Shown: positions 44,441 through 56,884, numbered from the stretch's first letter. The stretch: DNA of 64,000 nt from Hydra vulgaris (GCF_038396675.1 NC_088926.1:19609501-19673500), one strand, 5' to 3'. Notes: generated by a model not told the origin, from the letters alone. Made by a program: numbers and translations.

Positions 44441-46332
44441 GTGTGTGTCTTTGCGTGCGTGTGTTTGCGTGCGTGAAAAATAATAAAAAATAAAAATAGA
44501 ATAAAATAGAGAATTGAAAATGATAATAATAATAAGAAATTATTAATTTTTCCTTTTTTTTCTGTATAGTAAATTAATTGTTAAAACAGTTCTCGCTTAA
44601 GTTTGTTTTTTCTTTTTCATTTTTATCGGATGAACTTTTCAGTTAAATTAACGGGGCTGGATGATAAGACCTTGTCTTCTGCCAGCTCCGATCGAAACTT
44701 TTATTTTACATTGTTATGTTGTAAAAACGTTGTAAAAACTTATCTTTTTAATGACAAAATTAAAAAAAAAGAAAAGAATCTAGTTGGAATTTCCTGGTTT
44801 TAACAAACTAGTTATATTCAAAATATAATTTTTTTCTTACATTAGGTACAACTTCAGCCAAAGTAAATTTTCATGGGTACAGACTATGATTCTACCATGC
44901 TTTTCCCAGTTACTCAAACGTATAATGTACAATCAGGTTATTCAATGTTAAACAACACGATAAACAATAAGCTTATTCGACTTTTTAAAAAAATTATTTA
45001 ACTGATCAGGTTGTAATCGAGCTTTAAACTTCTTTAAAGTAATAAAGAGTTAAACAAAGTAAACGAACAGCATACGTATAATTGACTCTCGCTGAATGTT
45101 AAAAAAAATTACTCTACTTAATAAATCAAATAAAACAGAGAGTATTCCTCTAAAATTACGTAACTTCAAAATAAAAAAATAAAAAAAATAATAATAGACG
45201 AACATCTGCAAACATTTAAGGTGTTGTTTTAGACAGAAATTGATCATAAGAGTTTGTTAGAGCACTCATATATAGTAATGATATATTAAGCAAACCCATA
45301 CTACTATATCATTAAGTTTTTAAAATGTATATTTTTTCCATTTTACATAGTTGTTCAACTGCAATATTGTATGGCAAGGATCAATAATTAATTTCAAAAA
45401 AATTATTTTAAACAAAAGCATGTTTGTAAAATTGTAACAAAAAATAAAATCTTAAGTTAAATTCCTACTCTACTCAGCATCCTACTCTACTTAGTATCAG
45501 GAAACTTCTTTTGTAGAAACATTCCCAGAAAATAAAAAAAAACACATATCATTTAGCGTACCAATACAGGTAAAGGCGATTCTACCCCCGCCTCCCAAAG
45601 AAGGCAATTTTTAAATTATTGTCGGTGTTTTTAGAGAAATGTAGTCAGTTAGACACAATTATATGACACAATTATAGACACAATTATATGACTCAATTGA
45701 GTCTCCCATTTACTTTATTTCTAGAATCGCGTTTGAATGCAGGGGCCGCAAAATGTTCAAAAAATAATAAAAATAAAAATAAGGGAAATAATTATAAATG
45801 AGATACTATCAATACACTCAATTTAGTGATTAAGGTAAATCTTGTTATTTTTTTATTCAATTGTTTAATAACTATTGTTTATTTAGTTCTGAAATGTTAT
45901 AACATTGGTAAGCATGTTAAACTTCTAAGTTGTTTTTTTTCATTATTTTTTATGAGTTTTTCCTTGCAAAGCTCCAACAATTGTCGTTTGGGCAAACTTC
46001 TTATATGCTATGGATTTATTAAATATATTTTAAATGGAATTTGAAGATCAAGTTAATTCATGCTTTCTTCTTGCTCATTGCTATATATATATTTTTTGTA
46101 CTTTTAGTGTCTACATTTTCTTATAAAAAATGTTACTAAATCATTATTTTTTAACCATTGTCATTTAATTTAAGTATATTGTAATAATATTAATAAGAAT
46201 GCTTTCTATTTTTATTTTTATCATAGATTCAAATATAAAAAAAACTTGTAAAAACTTTGTTAAAACTGTTTTGTTTCAACTGGTTTTGTAATTAAAGTCG
46301 TTTGAATAAAATAAAAGAATAACATTTATTAA
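44441..46332. other. region upstream of the K+ channel exon, no gene recognised
   Basis: A TGTGTGT/GCGTGCGTG low-complexity patch at 44436-44475 follows the LINE. The rest is AT-rich with no family motif. The 5' untranslated region and promoter of the channel gene are expected in the last part but cannot be delimited. Confidence 0.4.
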
Positions 46333-46620
46333 ATGCATAAACAAGAAGAAGTGTATGACTGCAATAAACAAAATGTTGACCGAGTATTTATTAATGTTGG
46401 CGGTACTAGACATGAGTGTTTTATAAAAACCCTACAAAACTTTCCGGATACTAGATTGTTTTGGATTGCAGAAATGGCAATTAAAATGGCTAATTTTGGT
46501 GAAGACGTGGATGAATTTTTTTTTGACAGACATCCAGGATGCTTTCAAAATATTTTAAACTATTGTCGAACAGGAAAACTTCATTGTCCAAAAGATGTTT
46601 GTGGACCAATTTTTGCGGAG
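46333..46620 (+). CDS. Shaw/Kv3-type voltage-gated K+ channel, first coding exon (T1 domain)
   Basis: 96 codons from ATG 46333 (MHKQEEVYDCNKQNVDR) to donor GCGGAG|GTAAAG (GT 46621-46622), phase 0. The exon encodes most of a BTB-like T1 tetramerisation domain: VFINVGGTRHECFIKTLQ, FPDTRLFWIAEMA, DEFFFDRHPGCFQNILNYCR, and TGKLHCPKDVCGPIFAE. The RTGKLH-P--VCGP-F-E ending is the Shaw-type (Kv3) pattern. In the family the next exon continues E(L)xFWG with the Zn-binding cysteines and then the S1-S6 membrane segments. T1 sets subfamily-specific tetramer assembly at the cytoplasmic face. No S1-S6, TVGYGD filter or other later exon was recognised before 64000, so the gene must continue past a very long intron or outside the window. 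Confidence 0.9.
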
Positions 46621-46775
46621 GTAAAGTTTATTTTAATTTCTGATTTTTGCTAGAAATTAAAAAAAAAGTGAGTCTAAAAAAAATTTTCTTAAACGAACGT
46701 TATTATTTGCATAGTGTAAATATTAGGACGAAGAGTCAAACTTTATAATTTTTTTTTGTCCTTAGTTGTTGTCAA

Positions 46776-46778
<3 letters not shown>

Positions 46779-46851
<73 letters not shown>
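46779..46851. repeat. (TA)n microsatellite
   Basis: About 73 bases of pure TA repeat, in the first intron of the channel gene if that gene continues to the right. Confidence 0.97.
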
Positions 46852-46854
<3 letters not shown>

Positions 46855-48599
46855 TACTTGCTTGCCTAGAATTGCTCATATTTAAAAAACAAGAAATGCT
46901 TATAAAACAATTTAAAATAATAATAATAATAATAGTAAAAGAAAAATACCTATAAATAATTTGAATCTAAAATGTTTAATATAAGTAAAATTTATAAAAA
47001 ATGTTATAATAAAACTTAAATTACTTAAGAGATAGCTCATTTACTTATTTTGATGTAAAAACTTTTGATGTAAAAACGCAAATTACTTTTAAGCGTAAAT
47101 TAATTTACATAACTCATATTAAAGCATATAATTTACTTACATTTAAAAGTAATTTTTTTTTATATAAATTATATAACATGTAAAACTTAATTACTTAAAT
47201 TTAGTTTTTAAAATGAGTAATTACTTGAAAGAGCAATTTATTTTTACAAGGAAAAGTAATTTGCATTTAAAGATCTATTTCTAAAAAAAGTCCTCTATAC
47301 CTAGAATTTTTTCTAAACCCTCCTCCCCCCTAGCGCGGTCGGCCCTGAGCCGTGTAAAGTGACTTACTTTGAAAGTAATTTTGGTTATAATTATTTAATA
47401 AATTTGCCTTGAAATTAATTAATTTATATGTAAAAAATATTTTGTCTTTGAAAATTTCTACTTTACTTTGTAATTAAGTAAAATGTAAGTTATATTATTT
47501 ATTTTTTCAAACATAAGATTTGAGATTGAGGTAGCGTATTCAAAACCATTGCCTGTTTGTGGGCACTTCTGGGTAATACTTCAGGTAATACTCTGATGTA
47601 TGTTGGTAGTGCTTGTGGTGGGGCAATGTGAAAAGTTTTCTTTTCACGTATATCATGAAGTGTGATTCTATTATCATTTTAGGAAAATATAGTCAACATT
47701 CGGGTATACCCATAGCATAGAGACGGGCCCGCTGCCCCGTGATAGCCATAGTGCTAATAAAGGGAAGAGCTCCAAAATATTCCTTAATTTTTTATTTCAT
47801 TTTTTTGTTGATCAGATATAGATTAGTGGCCATAATGAAACTTTGGCGGAGGAGGATGAGGGGAGGGGTTTTAAATTTCTTTCTACGCTACTAGTTACCA
47901 TCCATGCATGCAAACCTTGACGAAGTCACTGTTCCGTTAGAGCACGCTTTTTCTAAAGTTTTTTTCCTTTGTATTTGTCTTTTCAATCAATTATTTTGTT
48001 ATGGTAATATGACGCAATATTTACATGTTTACATATTTACATAACACGTTTGGTATTTGCTGGGACATCGACTGCAAAAACAGTTTTTAAAAAATTATAA
48101 GTCATATTTGTCTGATATAATCTATCTGATAAAAGAAGTGTTCATGAGATATAATCTTTTATTACATTTTATCATATAGAATCTGAAAAAAGATGGTAAG
48201 AAAAGCTGGACAACCTTCTACTATAAGTTGTGAACACCCCGATAACCTTCTTTTTGTAGCGTTGGTGTCCAACCCGCCCAAGGAAAATTAGATACATAAA
48301 ATCTTATTAAAAATAGTGCTTTAGAACAAAATTGTAATTTTTTTTCAACCAGACTAGCTAGAACTTTGATATTTTTTTTATTTTTATTCAGGGGGGCTGT
48401 GCCCTAACTTTTTTCTCAAATACAAATTTTTTTCATTTAAGTTTATTTATTATTTTTTTTAGATAGAAAGATTTTTTACAAAATAGCTTTGATAAGGAAT
48501 TGTTTTTATTAACTTGTTTTAGTATAAATTTTTTGTCCGCAGAAATTAGTTTTTTAGCCCAAATAAAAGTAAAGGGGCTGGGCATATTTGTAGCTATGC
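46852..48599. other. probable channel-gene intron, no element recognised
   Basis: AT-rich with many repeats of a TTACTT/AAGTAA word (for example AAAGTAATTT, TAATTACTT) through 46970-47480. A short GC-richer patch lies at 47310-47350 and a moderately complex stretch at 47530-47760. No coding block or terminal repeat was found. Confidence 0.35.
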
Positions 48600-48840
48600 T
48601 ACTACTTTTCGCTTCTTTTATTCAACGTGATCGTTGTTAACAACCACTCTAACCGAAACATATATTTTTTTGTTTCTTTATTTATTAATAACTATTCATA
48701 AAACTGTTGTCTGGAATGAACTAATTTAAATTAGTCCTTTCCAGACAACAATTATTCCAATTAATCATTTCCAGAAATAACTTTCATTTTGGTCAGATTT
48801 TTTAACAACAACCATGCTGAATAAAAGAAGCGAAAATACA
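48600..48840. mobile_element. MITE with inverted TTTTCGCTTCTTTTATTCA ends
   Basis: TTTTCGCTTCTTTTATTCAA at 48606 is mirrored by GCTGAATAAAAGAAGCGAAA ending at 48836. Complementarity continues through GTTGTTAACAAC / TTAACAACAACCATG. A second hairpin in the middle (GTTGTCTGGAATGAACTAAT / ATTAGTCCTTTCCAGACAAC, 48701-48751) could be a nested foldback. Confidence 0.82.
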
Positions 48841-50739
48841 AAACTTAGAATTAAATTGCAAAATGGAGAGCCATTTCCAAAACAAGAACAATAAACCAGA
48901 CAGCCTTTTAAAACAAATTAAAAATTAAATTTTCACACTTTTAAATAATTGATGTAAATAACATCAAGATTAATTTAGTTTTTTTTTTTCGAAAAAAAAA
49001 TTAATTAAAAAGTAGTAAAGTTAATAAATTAACTAAAAATAAAAAGGATAACTTTTATTTTAATGTGTTTGATAAAGTGAATGCAGTAGAGTGCTTAAAA
49101 AGATATACTTTTTAATTTATAATTATATTGTCGAATGTGAAGAAAGGTGTTCTATATAATAAAATAACATCAAGTTGGTTTTTTTTTCAGTAATTTTTAG
49201 TTACTTTTTTTATTTCAACTTTAAAAAAACTAAAAGTAAAAATATTAACAAAAATGCAAATCACGGGGGCAAACGATAAACATTTATATGTTTATGTTTA
49301 TATAAAGTATAAAATATTGCAAAAATACTGCGATAGTCGTAATCTGTTATTAATAAAACCCTAAAATGCATGCTTTTATCCACTGCCATTAGCGTGAGAG
49401 GAACTAGTTTGTAAAACATGTTTTTTACATTTTAAACTAAATTTAAGTTCATTGACGAGTCTCCAATGTCATGCAATAATCTTTTAGCGCTATAAAATGA
49501 TGACCATAGAAATTTTAAACAGCCTCCCCATTTATTTATGGGATTTAAAATAATATCTTTAATTTAGTTATAAGTTTGTTTGATAATCAAATTCTGTTCC
49601 TCATTCAAAAGTCGGAGCAAAAGTTAATTTAACCCATATTTTGCGAATAAATAGTCGTATGACGGCGACTTCATCGTTAAAATTTGTCAAAGAATAATGA
49701 AGAAAATTTTATTTTTTCAAGTTTTTATAAGTGATTTTAGTGTTTAAGGTCATTCGTATTTTTCAAACGAATATTTTATTTAAATATTTTTTTTTCAAAG
49801 TTAATTTGGTAATTGATTATTGTTTTTTTTTCATTGATTAAAGACAATCTTTAATGCAGTGGCAAATAAAATTTTATTTTTATAATTTTTTTTTAAGTTT
49901 GCCGTTAAAAATAATTACGATTTTCTTTTGTAAAATATACAAATGGCGGCAAGAAGAAGACAAAAAATTGCCAAGCCCCTAATAATCCGTAAATAACATC
50001 AACATGTCATTGGGGAGGGGGTTCGTAAGATGAATTAACAAGGCGTCAAGGGTTGGGGGATTTTTTTTTGGGGCACATTACCTCCCAGAAATATTTTTTT
50101 CAAGGATTGCGATTATGGTAAGCATATTTTATCTGTGCTTTTATGTGTCTTTCTGAAATTTGACTTTATTAAGTTTATTTTAGTTCACAATTATAGTTTT
50201 GTAACTTTTGGAAATATACCTGAAAAAGTAATATATAAGTAGTTAAAATGCTAAAGGGCGTTTAAATTGGTTCTTTATTTACAAAAAAATCTTTTTCTAA
50301 AATAATATACTAAAACAATGGAAGTATTGAATAAGTAACATAACTTTTGAATAACTTAATTTTTTTAAACATATGGCAATAACGGTGTTTTAAAAATATT
50401 ATCGATGACATATAAATACACGATTTAATATTAAACTGATTTGAATACGAGTGGTATTGCGTGGTATTATATCACGTCAAAAGCAATGTAAAAAGCCTTT
50501 ATAATTTGAAAATGCAGCAATTCCGTTTATCACCAAACCAATTAGATTTACTTAATCAACATCCCCTTTAACTAGTAGTATTATAGACTAATAGTATTAT
50601 AGTATTTATAGAAGGATGGCCAAATAGCGACTTAGAACGTCATTGCGGTTTGCGAGAGTTTTGTTGATTTACTAATAATCAATTAAAACTTGAGTTATAC
50701 ATAGACGGAAAATAAATTAACCATTCCCTAACCCTAATC
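48841..50739. other. AT-rich region, no gene recognised
   Basis: No coding block or clear element ends. A G-rich run lies at 50010-50080 (GGGGAGGGGG, GGGTTGGGGGATT). Short TAGTATTATAG duplications occur at 50575-50600. Confidence 0.35.
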
Positions 50740-50852
50740 CTTTTATTGTGAAGTGCATTTATGCCACCTTGCGACATTTAGTTTCAAAAATGCAGAAAGC
50801 ATTTTTGAAACAATAGGTCGCAAAGTGACAATAATGCACTTCACTATAAAAG
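50740..50852. mobile_element. 113-bp foldback with 54-bp arms and 5-base loop
   Basis: CTTTTATTGTGAAGTGCATT ... GTTTCAAAAATGC is followed by AGAAA and then the reverse complement with about seven mismatches. It abuts the start of the recognisable hAT frame at 50853, so it either interrupts the transposase 5' end or is part of that element's terminus. Confidence 0.85.
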
Positions 50853-51544
50853 TAAGAAAAGAAAAATTGAAGATGAGGACAGTTTATTTCATGGTGCATG
50901 GACAAAAAAATACGCTTTTATTGAAAAAGAAAATAAACCCATCTATTTAATTTGCAATACTGAACTTGCTCTTAATATGACATGTAATGTTAAACGCTAC
51001 AAATAAAACAAAACATAAATTTTTCTGAGGAATACCCAGTAAATTTATGTCATAGAAAAAATAAAATCAAGTTGCTTAACGCAAAACTTAAAAATCAACA
51101 AACGAATGTTTCATCTTCCAGCAAAGAATCAAATATTACAACAGAAGCAAGTTTTATTATAGCTTGGAATATTGCAAGAAGTAAACATCCCTGCACCGAT
51201 GGAGAGTTTGTAAAACAAAATTTTTTAGATGTGATCTTAGTTTTAGATCCTAATAATAACAAATTCAAAAGATAATTTCAATAATGTTTCTGTTTCTTGA
51301 CATACAACTGAAAGAAAAATATTCCTGAAATTAGTGTCGAAGTTGAACAGCTTTTCGTTAAATGATTTAAAAAATTATGAAGCATTTAGTTTGGCATTGG
51401 ATGAATCAACAGATATTCAAGATAAACCTTAAATGGCAGTATGCTCCTAAGAACAAGCTTTTCAGTGTTGCTACAGATGGTACAACAGCAATGAGTGGAA
51501 AACATGTTGGGCTTTTGTGACATAAAATTTTTAAATTAGTCAAA

Positions 51545-52454
51545 CGCTAGATTGTTATATATCATTGGAATGAACTGGAAAATAGTATTTCAAAGGTGAA
51601 AAAATTATCAAAATTGAACCATTCTACAAAAAGTGATAGCGTTTTAAGTACCAAATTTTTGATATATGGATTTGTTGAGAAAACCGTGACCAAATTTTAA
51701 GTTTTTTCTCAATTTAAAATGTCGTAACTTTGTCAGTTCTTATCAAAATTCATAAAACTTGGTAACAAAAGAAAGGTCTTGAAAAAGAGAATAAGGATAC
51801 ATAAAAGACGTATGTAGGGTATTAGAAGGGCTCTTATAACACTTATTAATATATTAAAAGTCTTGGTTTTTTGAAACAATTTTGTATTTTCATTGAAATT
51901 TTGAATTTTCTTTTTTTACATTTTTTCTACTTTATATATTTTATGTATACTATTAAATATTATTTTATATCATAGTATACATTATTAATGTTCAAATAGT
52001 TATTATGATACGCTCTCCCTCAACTATCCGTGTGTATAGCGGAACCCAAGTCAAAAATAGGTACCTATTTTGGGTGAGTTAGTAGGGTGTCTGGGGGTGC
52101 TTTTTTTCATGAAATTTAGAAGGTAGCAAGAAAAAAAGTTTTTACTGATGTCTGAATATATTATAAAAAAGTCTCAGCATTCCTTCAATGTAATACAAAA
52201 TTTACAAAATCTGAATTTGTCACTTCAGGGAAAAGAAAAAAATATATCTGATCTTGCTCAGACTATATTTAGTTTTCAAAAACAAAAAAAATTGCTCTGT
52301 TTTAGAAAGATCTTAACTTAAAAACTTTTAATCATTTTCCTCAACTAAAAAAGGTGATTTATAACCCTAATCCTACAATTCAGTATGATGATCATAAGAT
52401 TAAATCATACCGTGAAAAAACTAAAAAATTTTTTTTGTAGTTTTTTCACGACAA
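51545..52454. other. insertion in the hAT remnant, unknown AT-rich sequence
   Basis: No recognised coding block. A hairpin CGTGAAAAAACTAAAAAA / TTTTGTAGTTTTTTCACG spans 52410-52450. Confidence 0.35.
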
Positions 52455-52740
52455 CAAGAAAGACAGAGTTTTAGCCACGAGGATCGCTAGCTTTTTAAGT
52501 TAACGAAAAGCTATCGATATTTTTAAAGACAAAGACAGCGATTTGGCTACGAGGACACCTAGCTTTGAAGCTTTTAAAAATTAAAGCTAAAGAGCCACTG
52601 GGTATTGTAGCTAGCGTCATATCTTAAAAAAAATCGGTACCTAAAAAATTTTGATATTTAGCTATCAACAAGGTATAGATTTGTATATATTTTGTAGATA
52701 GCTACAAAGCTGCGATATGTAGGCAGCGACGCGTTACTAC
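52455..52740 (+). repeat. GCTAGC-rich dispersed repeat, copy A
   Basis: Shares about 280 bases with 62070-62345 in the opposite orientation, in the same word order: AGACAGAGTTTTAGCCACGA, CGCTAGCTTTTTAAG, CGAAAAGCTAT, ACAGCGATTTGGCTACGAGG, TTGTAGCTAGCGTCATAT, AAAATTTTGATATTTAGC, GATAGCTACAAAGCTGCGA. It has no coding capacity; family unknown. Confidence 0.88.
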
Positions 52741-52868
52741 AAAATCGCAACGTTTAAATTTAATTATAATAGACTCAACATTAAAAATTGAATTTTTAAA
52801 GATGTCAAATTTTTCACATTAAGAAAAAATAAAATGAGAAAAAAAAATCGCTTGAAAATCGCTTTAAA

Positions 52869-52951
52869 GCTAGCTAGTCGCTTGTTAGTCGCTTGCTAGT
52901 CGCTTGTTAGTCGCTTGCTAGTCGCTTGCTAGTTGCTTGCTAGTTGCTAGC
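52869..52951. repeat. 11-bp minisatellite TAGTCGCTTGY
   Basis: About seven units alternate TAGTCGCTTGT and TAGTCGCTTGC, decaying to TAGTTGCTTGC at the right end. It resembles the GCTAGC vocabulary of the preceding repeat and may be its terminal array. Confidence 0.93.
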
Positions 52952-54076
52952 TCATTTCCCACCGGGAAATCGCCATTAGCATTTTTAGTTAATCCTTTTT
53001 TGATTGACATGATTGGTGATTTCCACTTCCAGGAAACATGCTTGAAGAAACACTTCAATTTGAAATGGAATTATTAAATCTTCAAGAAGATCAAATCTTC
53101 AAATTCTGTATTAAACACTAGCTTTATTGGTTTTTTTGAAAACTGTTCCTGAAGTTAAGTATCATTAACTAAATTAGGTTTGTCTTTTTTGTTCAACGTA
53201 TATTTGTGAATCTTTACTTTTAACTATGAAATTTGTTAAATTAAAGTATTGCCAATCTAACTAGTGAACATTTGTTAAAGTTGCTTAGAATATCAACTAT
53301 AAGCTTAAAACCAGATTTTAAAAAACTTACCAGTAGTGATCGAAATCTTAGTGCCTAATAAATGTATAGTAAATTATGCAAGTAATTATGCAAGAAAAAT
53401 CTTGTAATGGTCTTTTACAAAACAATTGATGTTTTAAAAAGAGTTTTTTCTGTTATGACTAATTTTTGGCTGAATGATGAAAAAATTGTAAAAATAAAAG
53501 TAATTTGAACTTAATTGAAGTTCATTGAAAAATTTGTTTTATTTTGTGGTGGTTTATTTATTTTTCGTTTTGTAGTTTTTAGTGACTTATGCTATTTAGT
53601 GGTTATAAGCAAGTTCAATTCAATAAAAGCAAGCATTATTCAAATACATTAAAAGTTATTTTTTTTAGAAGAAACATTTTTATCTTCATATTTTTAAATC
53701 TTGCACCCAATTATTTTTATAAGAAAGTTTATGGTTGTTGTAATTTTGTTGATTAAAAAACAAATTATGATCTGGAGATACTTTCGCTATTTTTTCAACA
53801 AATGGTTTTCTAGTGTGAATAAAAAGGAATCAGATTTTATGTAGCCAAGTTTACATTTAAAGTATAGTTTTAACTTTCTTTATTGTAAGAAAAACTAAAT
53901 ACTAAACATAATTTGTGTACATACTAAGTTTATTTATACAACTACATTTTAGAAGTACAATTTCCATTAAATAAAAATCTTAATATTGCGGAATAAAAAA
54001 TTTACAGTCACCAATTATTTAGATGAAAGATGAAGTTGGCATAGAATCATTTTATTGCGGCTTTTATTTCTGGCCA

Positions 54077-55030
54077 TCGCACAGTGGGCCAGAATTCACT
54101 TTTACATGACAAAATTCATAACTAATTTAATATTAGGGCTATATTGACTAAAATTAGGATGAGTAATAATATGATGTCTGCGCTTCTTATGAAGGTGTTA
54201 TTTTTTTAATTCGTTGCTATGGATAATAAATTTCGGATAGCAAAAATCTAGTTTTGGTATTTGCAGATATTTTTACGAGTGCTATGTTTACCGAATTTTA
54301 TATAGGGGAGAGTGGGGTAATGGCGAACGCGGGGTAACTCCGAACATGGTCAAAACAGCATTGTAAAAAAATAAATTCGACAATTTTTTTTTACCTGCTG
54401 AGAAGGGATTCTATGCTCAGTTCCAGACGTGCAGTAGTGTAATGAAGCTGCGGGTGTTGTTTATTATGATTTGATTTTAACTTTTTCTGATAATTTTATG
54501 CAACTTTTTTCTTGAGTAACACTCTGTTGGAGCTTCTATGGCAATAAAGCCACTCCTATTTTGTTGTTGTTGTTGCATAATATAATTTTTAGACTTAGTT
54601 ATTCCAATTAGCATTTTATTCATTATTACGCAACAGTGTTTGTGATTGCCCCCCGATGTGTTCGGAATTACCCCACGTAGGTAGGGTAATTCCGAACACC
54701 AAGAGTTTTATTTTTAATAAGATTTTTAAAAATTGCTTTTGAGGGTTTGTGACTGAGTAGTTAAACTAATTGATAAGCAATAAATATGATCAATTTTGTA
54801 TAACTGGTGTCTTTAATTCGCATTCCCACTTAGGTGTTCGCCAATACCCCACTCTCCCCTAAATACCAATATGAGGTCGCGCTTTTAAAAACGTGAATAT
54901 ATTTTTTATTTAGTTTCTATGGATACCTAATTTTGCTGAGCAGCAACTAACTTTTATTAGTTGCATATGTTTTATTTGCGCTATGTACACTATTTAGCAC
55001 CTGTTTTATTATGAGACCTTTGCTCGTGAA
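54077..55030 (+). mobile_element. relative of the 2.4-2.8 kb element, interrupted by a nested TIR element
   Basis: It starts CACAGTGGGCCAGAATT (complement of the end at 2803). It shares TTGCTATGGATAAT and CTATGGATACCTAATTTTGC words with 2500-2700 in the same relative order. The 54303-54860 insertion splits it. The right end was not found and is approximate. Confidence 0.55.
54303..54860. mobile_element. DNA element with TAGGGGAGAGTGGGGTA ends, nested
   Basis: TAGGGGAGAGTGGGGTAATG, GCGAAC at the left is mirrored by GTTCGCCAATACCCCACTCT, CCCCTA at the right, about 26 bases with one mismatch. Internally a perfect hairpin GTGTTCGGAATTACCC / GGGTAATTCCGAACAC spans 54658-54700. GGGGTAACTCCGAACAT near the left end repeats the same word. 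No transposase. Confidence 0.88.
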
Positions 55031-55656
55031 AAGTAAAACTTAGTTAAGTTTAATATGATTACACGTTGCTAGATAAACTTGTTTTCCTGTAGAACAAAAT
55101 TGTATTCTAATTTAATTAATTAGTTTTTCTAATTAACAGATTTTACGAGCGTCTACAGAATTTTTAAAATTTGTATGTTTTTATTGTTCCCATGCATTCA
55201 CAATCATCAAAAATCTTTGACAATGTAATCTATAAGTAGTACAAGCTTAGCAAACAATAATTCACAAGAATTTGAAGTTGACAAAGTTGCAACTTTTCTT
55301 TGTTTTTAATGATGATTCTTGAAATGATAATGTAGGTCTGCCGAGTTGTTAATTTTTACTATCCTTCATTAATGTGGTATTAAAATCATTTTCAAGCCAA
55401 GCTGAATTCTTTATAATAAACCTTGCACCGATTAGTTTACTTTGAATCCATCTCTTAACATAATCAAAATAAATAAATGAAAGACTGTTGAGTCAAATAA
55501 ATTAGTGAATTTTGCTTCTTGTGACACTCATGAAGCCTTAATAAAAACAGCATTTCAACATCTAAAATGAATAGCCACAACCGAAGCAACCAAAATAGAT
55601 TATTAAATCAATTTGGTTTGACAGGCGCTAAGTAAATAAGAACAAAATTTAAATTA

Positions 55657-55660
<4 letters not shown>
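55031..55660. other. AT-rich spacer, nothing recognised
   Basis: No element ends or coding blocks seen. Confidence 0.35.

Positions 55661-55734
<74 letters not shown>
55661..55734. repeat. (TA)n microsatellite
   Basis: TA repeat with one TGTA interruption near its right side. Confidence 0.97.
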
Positions 55735-56165
55735 TATTGTTCAGTAATACGTTTTGTATGACTAAGACCGTATTATATGTTTTCCACGTTTTTTAAAATT
55801 TTGTGCAAATAAAATTTTTTGAGCGCAATTACAGATTTTTTGTTAGGTAAAAGAGTTCAAACGTAAAAGAAAACCTAAGTGGCGCCTACTCGCAGCCAGA
55901 TTTATGAAATTATTAAAGAAAACATATATAAGCTTTAAAATATCTGAGTATAAAAGCAAGATGTAGCAATAAAAAAAATATATTGTCAATTAAAAGCAAA
56001 AGTTAGACATTAAAATATTACAAATTAAGCATATCTAAATTGACGAAAATAAAGCGTACGTACTTTATGGACGACCCCTTATGTACAAATGAGGCTTTCT
56101 GAAAATATTTTAATGTGTTGTTAAAAACTTTATTATACTCTTTTAAAGACTTTATGGATAACCAA

Positions 56166-56262
56166 CCTAGCGGGCACACGACGTTGGAATAACGTTGAAA
56201 TAACGTTGATCAGCGTCGATTAACGTCAATCAACGTTATTCCAACGTCGTGTGCCCGCTAGG
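56166..56262. mobile_element. 97-bp palindromic element with AACGTTG words
   Basis: CCTAGCGGGCACACGACGTT, GGAATAACGTTG at the left is mirrored exactly by the last 32 bases. The centre adds further AACGTTGA and CAACGTT words in both orientations. It is much richer in GC and CpG than its flanks. Probably a short MITE or hairpin terminus; superfamily unknown. Confidence 0.88.
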
Positions 56263-56884
56263 AATAATATAGAGATGTCTTTTTGAGATGTAATACTAAT
56301 ATTAATACGAAAAAGCAATGATTTTGGTTGAAATAATTACTAACAGCAATTTAACTGTCATGTATAAAACAAACCATTACAAAACAGTTCGTATATAATA
56401 TTACAATGGAATTGAACCTGGGTACATTAAATCTTACGAAGTTAGCATAGTTTATATATTCAATAGTGCATCTATTTTAGAAAATATACTTGATACAATA
56501 CCTTTTTGATAGTGTCCTACTTCTTCAATATATTATGATAGTGCATTGTGGTATAAACAAGGACATACTTTAGTGTCAAACTTAAATATGTTCTTGTTTA
56601 TGTCAAATTAGAATGTTTAGAGAAAGATTATAACAACTACCACATTTGGTTAGGGTGTAAACTTTATATAATCATAACTTTTGAATTTTAAACTTTAAAA
56701 CCTGTCGACTTAAAACAATAAAAAAATAAAAAAATAAAAATTACTAGTTTGTTGCCCTCACATGTGGTGTAGGGATGTTAAATGTTTGAGGGTATTTTTG
56801 TTTCCAGGCTCCAATCACTACTAGTTTTATTTTTTAGCTTACATATAAAATGTTGCTTAGCTACAACTCGGGTTATACGTATAT

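Larger units (their letters stand above)
50853..53360 (+). pseudogene. GTF2IRD2/EPM2AIP1-like hAT transposase, split by insertions
   Basis: The forward N-terminal part begins KKRKIEDEDSLFHGAWTKKY, with a degenerate zinc-finger-like block (YLICNTELALNMTCNVKRY). Then come KNQQTNVSSSSKESN, ASFIIAWNIARSKHPCTDGE with FVKQNFLDVILVL, FSLALDESTDIQD (first catalytic Asp), and FSVATDGTTAMSGKHVGLL (second Asp) at about 51465-51520. Homology then stops; 51545-53010 is unrelated DNA. The C-terminal part resumes at about 53020 with FPFQETCLEETLQFEMELLN and SIANLTSEHLLKLLRISTIS. This matches the hAT branch domesticated as the GTF2IRD2 and EPM2AIP1 transposase-like regions. It is dead: many stops, a missing core and a 1.5-kb insertion. 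Confidence 0.8.

Noticed and set aside
45215..45500. Possible LINE C-terminal fragment (ILHSCSTAILYG-like stretch)
   Set aside because: Only one loosely matching block and frequent stops; not enough to separate from chance.
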